From a virus, in IMG/VR virus record IMGVR_UViG_3300006924_000068, positions 1 to 37,330 of that record: a stretch of DNA of 37,330 nt, one strand, 5' to 3'. Shown in pieces: positions 22,753-33,100 of the stretch; within the stretch, counting starts at the first letter, position 1, and every line of letters begins with the position of its first letter. The notes beneath the pieces were generated by a model. It was not told the origin of the DNA and did not search any database. It was given only the letters and a program-made list of their open reading frames with translations. The position numbers and the translations under genes were made by a program.

Positions 22753-24180
22753 TTAGTATGCTCTGATAATGTATATCGACGTGACTCTTGGTTGCTGAAT
22801 ATTAAAATCAATTTGCAACGCTTTTTGATTTACTGTGTTATCTAGTGTGACATTTGGCATAGTAACCGACGCAGTAAGATTACTTTGTGGTCTCATCCTA
22901 CTACCATCAAAAACAACTTCAAACTCATCGTGAGTGTGTGAAAATATTTTATCATTAGCAGTTTCACTAGTAAAGTTAAGTCCAGGATTACTTACTAATG
23001 TATCACCAACAACAGTATCGCTTAAAGTATAATGGTTTTTAAATCCTTCAGGAATACTAACAGTATTTCCACCAACACCGAAAGGTACACTATCTGCAAT
23101 ATATTTTCCAGTACTTTTAGCAGGAGTTGTTAAAAATCTCCTACTTAATGGCGATCTCGTGGCATATGCAGGTTTCATGTTAATCGGAGGTTGCTCTGAT
23201 GCTGCTTTAGAAACAATTTTGCCGGGTGAACCCTGACCAAATCCGGTTGGAATATTGGCATCATTTGGCCATTCTAAAGTATAAGTATCTGTTATGCCAG
23301 CAGTAGGACTACCACCAGGAGATGATAACCTACCTGCTACAATACCACCATAAAGATCTGATGTCTCTCCACCACGGGTAGCGGAAATATTACTACCTGA
23401 TCCGTCAGATGAGTTTGCGGCTGGGGAGTCATTTGCCCATCCAAAGTCGGTTGATGTCCAACCAAAATAAACATCTACACCACCCTGCTCATCAGCAGAA
23501 AGATCAGTGAAATCGCCATCATTATCGATACCATGAGCAAAGAGAGTATAATAGATCGGATCATAAGGAACTACCCCCTTTCCTGGTTTACCAGGATTAT
23601 TATTATTAATTGTTTCTAATGACCCTGGATGATTATGTCTTTTAATATGTTTTCTACCTAATCTTCTGGGTCCAAGATAGAGAGTTTTAATCCCTTCACC
23701 TGGAATTAATGTATTTCCTCGAATTTTACCTACATATCCAGTTCTATCGTCATTGTTAATACTAAAAACTAAATCAACAAATACATCTGTAAAAATAGTA
23801 GTTACCCCAGAATCTTCATTTGTTCCAATAATTGGATCCATCACTGTTAATGCTTTTGGATCTAAATCCGCAGCACGACCAGTACCACCAGCAGCAGTAG
23901 TTGCAAAATACGTTGATTCAATATCCATCAATGTTTTACCATTGAGGTTAGGCATTTTAATGCTACCCAAATAACCAGGAAAATTACCATCAAAATCACT
24001 ACTACCGGCATTATAAGTATCTCCAATTGCCTGTGCTAACAAAGGAAAATCAGAAGCTGATAAAGTTTGTCCGTCACAAATAATCCACCCCGAAGGGATT
24101 GATGTCAATCCCCCAGTCCAAGGCAATATGGTGCCAATAACGGCACCTTTTGCAGTTTTAGTTTCTTGATAGAAAGGCAT
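22753..24180 (-). CDS. Tail-collar fibre protein, larger paralogue
   Basis: 475 residues. N-terminal collar pattern at 14-92: GTILPWTGGLTSIPSGWIIC, DGQTLSASDFPLLAQAIGDT, then SIKMPNLNGKTLMDIES. The middle is variable (GGSPTAGITDTYTLEWPNDA). The C-terminus has HTHDEFEVVFDGSRMRP and the strands RVTSIYIIRAY. The collar domain connects fibres to the baseplate in known phages. Shared collar features with the genes at 12203 and 21855 suggest three collar-type fibres. ATG at 24180, 4 nt after the giant gene. Confidence 0.8.
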   Translation of the reverse strand: MPFYQETKTAKGAVIGTILPWTGGLTSIPSGWIICDGQTLSASDFPLLAQAIGDTYNAGSSDFDGNFPGYLGSIKMPNLNGKTLMDIESTYFATTAAGGTGRAADLDPKALTVMDPIIGTNEDSGVTTIFTDVFVDLVFSINNDDRTGYVGKIRGNTLIPGEGIKTLYLGPRRLGRKHIKRHNHPGSLETINNNNPGKPGKGVVPYDPIYYTLFAHGIDNDGDFTDLSADEQGGVDVYFGWTSTDFGWANDSPAANSSDGSGSNISATRGGETSDLYGGIVAGRLSSPGGSPTAGITDTYTLEWPNDANIPTGFGQGSPGKIVSKAASEQPPINMKPAYATRSPLSRRFLTTPAKSTGKYIADSVPFGVGGNTVSIPEGFKNHYTLSDTVVGDTLVSNPGLNFTSETANDKIFSHTHDEFEVVFDGSRMRPQSNLTASVTMPNVTLDNTVNQKALQIDFNIQQPRVTSIYIIRAY

Positions 24181-24184
24181 GTGT

Positions 24185-27100
24185 TTATACTTCGATTAAA
24201 TACCAACCAGATTTGGAGGTTGAAACAGCAGAGTTGCCATCTGCATCAGATGTTCCTGCATATACAAGAGCAAATCCTGCATAAGGTGTTTGAACAATAA
24301 GTTCACCGCCGTTATAACCAGCAAGACTTGCCGAGTTACCAGAAAGCATTGCTGATCCTGTGTTATCAGAAGAATTCTGAACCGTAACATTACTTGGTGC
24401 TCTAACAACAAGTGATAAGTTATAGGTCAGGATACCACCAATATCTATAATCCTAATCATGTCGCCCAATTGTGCATTTTCAGGAAGTTTAACAACCGTG
24501 TTCTGACTGGTATTCAAGAAGTAATTTACGTTTGCTTCTGCAAGAACTTCAAAGGAATCGGAATAATCCCATCTGCGACCACCTGTAGGTGAGAAGTAGT
24601 TAGAAATTCCGCCCAATGTAACTGCTCTATCAGCACGAATACCGAAGGATTGACTTCCTCCAGAATTAACAGTTAGGTCGCCACCCTCAATCGTAACATC
24701 ACCAGCAATTGATAGTGATCCACCAAATGTACTTGTTCCTGTACCAAGGGCAGAGAACGAACCATATACAGCAAAGTCTCCAGAAGAATTATCAAAGGTA
24801 AGTCTTGGAGTAGTTCCATCAACTCCGAAGAAGTTCATATCACCACCGTTGATCGTTAGATCACCAGTTGCGGTATCAATTTGGAATGTAGTTCTGAATG
24901 GAACTGCAACCGTTGTTCCGTCAGATAGGAAAGAAGGACCACCGTTAGTGATAGTAAAGAACTCTTGACCTTCGATTGTAGAACCGTTGATCGTAAGTGT
25001 GTTCTCGGTAGTAAGTGTTCCTGCAATAGCAGTATTACCTGTAGGACCATCAACAACTAACTTGTTAAATCCTTGACCGAACTTAAGATCTCCACTACCG
25101 AATGTATTACCAGTTGTAGATTCAATCTTGAAGTTAACAGACTCTGGTGTACCACCATCAGTAACAATGAATGATTGAATGTCTGTGGATACTAGTTCAA
25201 CAACTTTAACAATCTCAGTATTAGTAAGAAGCAAGTAGTCACTAGTTGTTAAGACTCCACCGAATTCAGAAATACCAATACGAACATTAGCAGTATCAGC
25301 AAGAAGACCAGATGCACTCTGAAGTTTTATTTCTGCACCTGCAGATTGATCAGACCAGAGATATTCAGCAGTAGCAAGTGTATTAGAAAGTTTAATTTCA
25401 ACAGTGCTGCTGTTACCAACAATGCTTGATTGTACCGGCCAATCACCATTCAGTTCGCTTACGTTTGTTCCGGAGATTCTGATAAACTCACCATAATCAA
25501 TATTCAATGTAGAGTTTGTTTCACTCTGCCAATGAATAGTAACAATGTCAGTACCGTCAGTAACAATCTTCTGGATTTGTCCGTCAGTGATAAGTACACT
25601 TGATACAGGATCTAATTCACCGTCATAATCGGTGTCAAATCCAGTGATGAATGAAGCATTGATTTGCTTATCTAACTTATTAATTACACATCCATCAGGG
25701 TGATCTGTTCTTGCGATCGTACCAGAATTAGCACGAGAAACCGAGATACGGAAACCATTAGGATCATTCGGGTTGGTGATGTTAGTTAGTCCAACAACCT
25801 CAACAATTTCTGTTTGACTTTGATCCTTCGGTACAGTAACACCATTACCATCAATACTATCAGGAGATAAGGCATCTGCTCTATCAATGAGAAGCAAATC
25901 ACCAATCTGGAAATCTTGTGTCGATGGTCGAGTGATTGGTAAGTTATAAAGATTACCAGAAGCATTAACTCCAGCAACCTGGAATGTCAGATCATCACTA
26001 CTGGTGGGATTACCTAAAGTAGCAGCAGAAATAGTAAGAAGATCATTATTGCTATAACCAGTACCAGGAGATACTAATTCAACAACGGCAGTTCCATCAC
26101 TTAATACTTGAACTGTAAACAATCCACCTTCACCTGTTCCGCCTGATGCTTCGATGAAAGTATACGTGGTGTTAGCAACCCAATCAGCACTCTGTACTGG
26201 AGAAATATTGTCAATACTTGCAATCTGACCACCACCAAGTAAGAAATTAGGACCACCCCAGAGACCAACACCAGCAGTATCAATTACTTTTCCTGTTTGT
26301 GAGAACTTAAGGAATGTAACATTTGGATTTTCAAGTGATCCAACAATGTGATCAGCACCAGCAGTTGCAAATCTTGCTCTCTCAATTTCAACAATACCAG
26401 CATTTAATCCACCATCAAGTTTAAGGTTGGAATAAACAGTAGCACTTGCGAGAACATCAAGAGAGTTTCTAACAGTAGTCTTACCACCCAACGATGCAAT
26501 AGTAACTTGAGAAGCGTTAACTCCAAGTTTTACTGCAGTTGTTGACTGACCATCACCAATATTAAGTGTAGCTGCCGGAGTAAAGATACGAGCAGAAGAT
26601 GTACCAGCAAAAGAAGCAACTTCAAGTGTACCAGCAAGTTTAGTCTGATATGTACCAATATATGTGGTAGAAGCAAGGTTAGGTGCCGCACCACCAATTC
26701 GGATTTGTGCGTTACTAGTAACATCATCTTCTGCAGAAGCAATATCAACTACAGCATTTCTTGTTCTTTCATGAATTTTAAGAGTAGTTGTTCCGGCATT
26801 AGAACCAATTCTAACAGTTTGCGTCGAAGAACCACTAACTGTATCACCGATACTGATCGATTGAGAATTTGGAGTAGAGTTACCAAGAATAATTGATTCT
26901 GCTTGATTTAAACCAACAAAGAAGTCAACGTTATCTTTGAGGAATTGGAATGTTTCTGCAGTAGAGTTAATGTCTCCACCGTCTACACTCAAGTCATCCT
27001 GAATCAGCATGTTTCCAGTAAATCTGGAATCACCGATAACAACGAAGTTCTTATCGAGTTCAGTAGATGGATCCAGACCAATGCTGGTATTAACACCAAC

Positions 27101-30100
27101 GCGACCACCTAATCTATAGGTAGCAGATTGATCAGCAACCGCGAGATCTGTTGTAGAAACACGTAATGTTGCGAAGTTATCTTCACTAGAACTATCACCA
27201 CCAACCAAGAATGCGTTAGTGAGTGGGAAGTATGTCTTACCAGTAGAAGGTTCTGCCAGATAGTTGTTAGTGGAAACTGCTCCAAGAGCATCATATTCTA
27301 CTAAATTCTTACCACTGATGAATGCATTACCAACAACATCCAAGTTAGCACGAGGATCAGTCTCGGAAGATACAGATGCAGTCAATGCTGCTTCCTGATT
27401 ACTCCTACCAATTGTATTAATACCTAACTTATAGTCTCCAGGGACATTAGTGTAGGTACGTAATGCTTCTGCTCCAAGTACACCAGTTTCTTTCCAAGTA
27501 GATTCGGAAATTTCAATCTTTGCACCAGGACCTTCAGTAGACCAGTTGTATACATTTGCAGCGATCTCGTTAAAGAGTCTGATCTGACATGTATTTTCTG
27601 AATCTACCGCTGTAATTATATTCCAAGATCCATCAAAGAAGTTATTACTGAAACTACTAATGCGAAGTTGCTCACCAACTTTAACTTTTAAGTCTTGGTT
27701 ACTAATACCAGTAGACCACTGAATGGTGATCGTAGTGCTATTATCAGATGTGATAGTAAAGATTTGAGCATCTGCAATCTCGGTATAGAAGTTAGAGTAA
27801 ATCGAACCTAAAGATCCGGAATAACCAACTTCCTCACCTTTCCAAACAATATCACCAGCATTAGGAACGATAGAAGAACCATAAGTGATATTCTGCAAGG
27901 TATACCAAGCAGAACCACCAGCAGCAATTAATCCACTATTATTTGGTGTTACATTAGAAGGACTTCCTCCAGTGTAATGTGTTCTGATGCTGTAAACCTG
28001 ACCTTGAGCACCTACGTTACCGCGAGGATTGAGTTTAAATACAGCTGATCTAACTTCGTTCTTGGTTAGAACAATATCTCCGTCTTTGTTGTCTCTGAAA
28101 GAAGATCTGTCAAGAGTTGGATCATCACCACTACCAACCAGGGATAAGATGCGAAGTGAATCTCCCTCGAATGGGTCAACATTAATTGTTACCGGGTTGT
28201 TCAGGAAACTATCGCCTTCGATAGTTACCTTGTCGTTAAATGTAACTGCAGTGTCGAATGTAGTAACCAGTGCTCCAATAGTGTCGGAGTCATCACCACT
28301 GTCGGCAAGAACTGCCTGCTCAAGGAACGTCTCTTCGCCTGTAATAGCGTTGATCTTACGATTACCAATATAGAGGTCACCGTTAGAGTTTAGACCCGTG
28401 TAGAAGACAATACCACCGTCTTCACGTTTTGCTTGTGCATAGAAGTCTTGCTTATCAGATAGAACAACTTCCTGACGAAGTGGGAAACCAGTTGAGTAGT
28501 TACCAGGACCGAATCCAAGATACTCAAATGTGTGGTTACCAGATCTTGCAATAGATGGTCTACGAAGTTCAACATAGAATCTACCATCAAGAGGATATTC
28601 AGAGTCACCAGAGATAGAAATCTGTCTGTTTTCAGATCCAATTGAAGCATTACCATCTTGTGCTCTCAATCTGTTATCAACAATATCACCATCTACATTA
28701 GAAGTAGTATTTGTAAATTGATAAGAAAGAAGTGGATCAGTAGCAAGAAGGTCAGTAACTGCTTCTTTAGTCTCACTATACTTGTAATCATTAAGTGTTA
28801 CAAGACCATGAACGTAGTTATCTGCTGCAGCTACTGATGCTGGAGGATCAACAATGGTTACATCTCTAGTTCCGTTATCTTGAACCTGGAACCACAGAGG
28901 ATCATTCTTGTAATCCAGAGGATACAGATTAGAAATTGGTTGAGAGAACTTATAATTTCTAAAGTTATCGCCAACACCTGCACCTGTAGGAAGAGGAGAC
29001 ATATTACCACGTACAGCAGTAAGGTAGTAAATACCATCTTGCTGTGCAGGAATAACTTCTTGAATCTGTTCGACATCATAGATGTAGAAAGTATCTTCAA
29101 TTTCAGGAATATCAGCAACAGTTGATACGGTGTAAGTATCTCCACCAGGAGTTGTTACTCTATCACCAGGAACGATCGTATAAACATTTGCTCCCTCGAT
29201 TCTATACAAGAAGTTATCTCTACTAGATCGTGATGCGCCAAGATAAGGAGAAAGTGAATTCCAACTATCAGGTTCGCCCAACAAAGTCCAGAAAGTTCCA
29301 TTCGATTGTGTGAATGTTGTGGCAGTATTTACATTGTATGCCGTGCCTGTGTCATAATCAAGTTTGCCAGTGATATTTTTAAGGACAACAAATGCTGTTG
29401 CTTCAATAGTTGCTGGGAAATATGCATGAACATATCCAGAACCGGTGCAGTATCCACTCCAAGTAACATAGTTGTCGTCATCATTATTAAATAGATCTTC
29501 TTCAATTCCTACACCTTGAGGACCAGAAATTTCAATAACAGTAAAGATTTCGTTCTTTAAACTCTGATTAAGAATAGTGTGATCGAATACTGTTGCTTCT
29601 AATCTAGTTTCACCGAGGTCATTAGTGATCGTTCTTGCACTTTGAATAGTAGTTACAATCTTTGATTGGAACTCAATCTGTAAAGGATTTTCATATGGAT
29701 CATACAGATTCTCGGTAGCATCGATATCAACACCAGCAGTATTCAAATCTGCTAAAGAAGCACCAATTTGTTCTGTGGGTTGTGTCGGATTGAAGAATTG
29801 TGCTACATCAGGGGCACCATTACTGTATGGTTCCAAGATAAACTTCTGTGGACGCAATCTTCTTCTATCATCAGTTCTTGTCTTGATGACATAACCATTA
29901 AGAGGTTCACGAACATTTTCAAGATACTGCGGGACAACATAACGCAAACGATAGATTCTATCGAGTTCAGTTCTATTGTCTTCATATCTCTGATACCAAG
30001 TATCAGGAGTGAAGAGATTACCAGTGCCATCTACAAAGTCAGATGCATGGAATCTAGTTAAGATACTATTAGCATTTATTCCACCTGATGACTCGTCTAT

Positions 30101-33100
30101 AACATTGAGATACCATCTATCGTAGTTAGACGCATCAAATTTCAGTGGAGATGTTTTCTTATCTCCATATACAAGGAAGTCACTGCCACTACCTGTTGTA
30201 AATACAATCGCGTTTACACCTGCTTGGGCATCTGCTTGAGATGTGTGAACCGAGAACTTCGTCTTGGTTACATAACGAGGATAGTAGTAAACATCTGTCT
30301 CTACTTGCCCACCACCAGCAATATCAGGAAGTTGTGAATTAGCATCGGAAGATGTTCTAAAGAAAATCTTCTGTGCTGGTACGTTAGGAAGAGGAATATC
30401 GAAGATGTGTGGAATATCAGTCTCAAGATAAATTCCACTTACATTAGATTTATAGCGATGTAAGTCATACGACTCGTCAAGAACATACTGCTGAAGAATA
30501 ATTTCTACACCAGGATCAATTGCTTCAGTTTCTGGTGAGTAGATGTAGATACCAGCTGCTGCATTTTCTTTCGTAGCAGCAAGTAACAGAGAAGTTTCTG
30601 CAGTTGTATCAAACTCACTTGTACTATTGAATGAGTATGGATATGTATCTCTACCAGGAGCGATAACATAGTATACCGTATTTGTGTTAAATCCTCTTGG
30701 AAGTCTAACCAAACGCTTGTCAGTGTCAACTGTTAATGCTCTTGGAATCAGTCTTACTGGAGTACCAGTTTGTAATCCATGAGGATCAGATTGCAACCCA
30801 CCGGTATTAATTGTAAATAATGTCGCACGTCCTGTTAAAGAACGAGACTCGATAGGTGCTTCGACTCTTACTACTTGACTAGCATTGCCGGACAATACCA
30901 AGTTGACATTATCGAAGTATCCTGCAATTGCAGTAGCAATGTTATCACATTCCGGATAATTTGTATCCTGGGTGATATCAGTATTAGCATACTGGAATGA
31001 TTGAGCATAGTAAGAAAGATTCTCAAAATACAACCAAGCAGTATTTGTTGTTCCAACTGCCAAATATGGTTGGTTAGTTGTCTGATCTTTTAATGTAATT
31101 GTAGTTGAGTTTACAACTTCATCAATCACAGCAGCACTAATATCGATATTAGTAAGGTCAGCATTAACCGTAGGATCAACTAAACCATCTGTAAAATCAC
31201 TACTATTAAATTCTCTGACTAGCATACCAGGAACAAGACCTGATGTATCTCCAACTACAACAGTTGCACTACCATTTGTTACAGTTGTATTCTTAATCAA
31301 GAGGTTGAAATTACGCATTGCGCCGATCATCAGGCGCTTCAGGTAATCATATGCCTCAAGAGTTTCTGTCAACTCATTGTCAACATAATCTAACTGACCT
31401 GCAACCAAATAACCTTCAGCGGCAAGAAGTGTATTGATGTTACCACCCAGACGCAAGTCCTTAACAGTTGCATCAACAAAGTATCCGATGTCTCTTTCAC
31501 ACTTACCAATCGTGATGTTAGGATTAGTTAGTAGATCAGGATACTTCGCAGTAATATAACCGTATGTTTCTTGCTGCAACCATACTCTATTTCTTTCAAT
31601 TTGATTTGCTGCATCTTGTGCGTAATTGAAATCATCATTACCATCACCATCAACATCAAGAGTGATGTTAAGTGCGGCAGGAGTTAACGTAGAAAGTGAT
31701 GTAGTATAGGTAGAGAATCCACTTGGAGATAGTTCTGATGCGTAAGTTTGCTTACCACCTACACCACCAGAGGACAATTTAACATATAGTTTGTCTCCAG
31801 ATGCTGCACCAATACGATATCCACCAATAGTAGCTGCGGGTCTATTTGCAGGATCTTGATTAGTATCACCAGCAAGATATAGTCTGGTATGATTATTTTG
31901 GTCATTTGAAGCTTCAATATCAATTGTATAATATTGCTGCTTAATAATTGCTGTAGCAGAAGTATTAACAACCTTGGGAGGAACAATAGAATCAATGTAT
32001 CCACCTTTGTCTTGGTTGAAGGAGAATCCTTTAAAACCAATTGCGTGAAGTGAAGTGTTACCGAAGTTGGAGTTCGAGTTGGTGATAGACATGTCACCAC
32101 CACTTTCCATCAGGAAGTGATCGTGGAAACCAACAGCAAAGACCGAGACGCACTGAATGAATGAGTCATCCGTTGCACGAATGTGGAAGTTTCTCCAATC
32201 ATCCTTCCAGTATGCATCACCTTTGGTGTGATAAGGAATGGTAGCAAATGCATCAGATAGTGATGCTTGATTCCAGGTGTTAGTAAATCTATCGTAACGA
32301 ATGAACGCTCTATCATCTTTCTGGAGCGAAACACCCGTGTACTGTGCAACAACCATCGACTTGAATCCAGTTGCCTTGGATCCATCTGCCCACATACCAC
32401 ACTGTCCCCAGGTGGATCTGATGGAACAGTTGAAGACGTAAGGAGAAGCAGACTCAACAGAATCGATTTCTGCTTGGATAACACCGTTGGTGCCAAGACC
32501 ATTGGCAGATGTGTATGTTGTACCAGAAACTAATCCCAGACCAGCAGCATTAATGGTAATAATATAAGAGAATAATTTAGCGTTAGATTGATCAACAGTG
32601 TCAACCTTAAATGTACCATTTACATTATCTGATAGTCCACTATTAATAACAGCAACATACTGACCTCTAAAATATCCATGATCAATCTTTGTAGTTACTG
32701 TAATACGAGAAGTAGACGTACCAGGGATATCGTCAATCTTAAGACTCTCGATTGTTCTGGTATCAGACAGAGGACCAACAATACGGTTTTCCTGTACCAG
32801 TGCCTCTAAATCACCATCATCAATTGTAGGTTGGAACTGTGCGAATGCTCTACCAACCTTCTCGTAATAACGATCGAGTTCATTATTATCCGCATAAGTC
32901 ATGATAGTGATCTTATGGTGCGAATACTCGGGAATCGCTAATGAAGAGAAATCGGTTGGATTGTCGTATACTTTACCAACACGATCTGCCTGATCATATA
33001 GAGGGGAGTTCTCGGAAAGGTCACCATCCTTGATAGTGAACTGCCACAAGTAACAACCACCAGTCAAGTTAAAGATAGAAGTTCTTCCGTAATCACCATC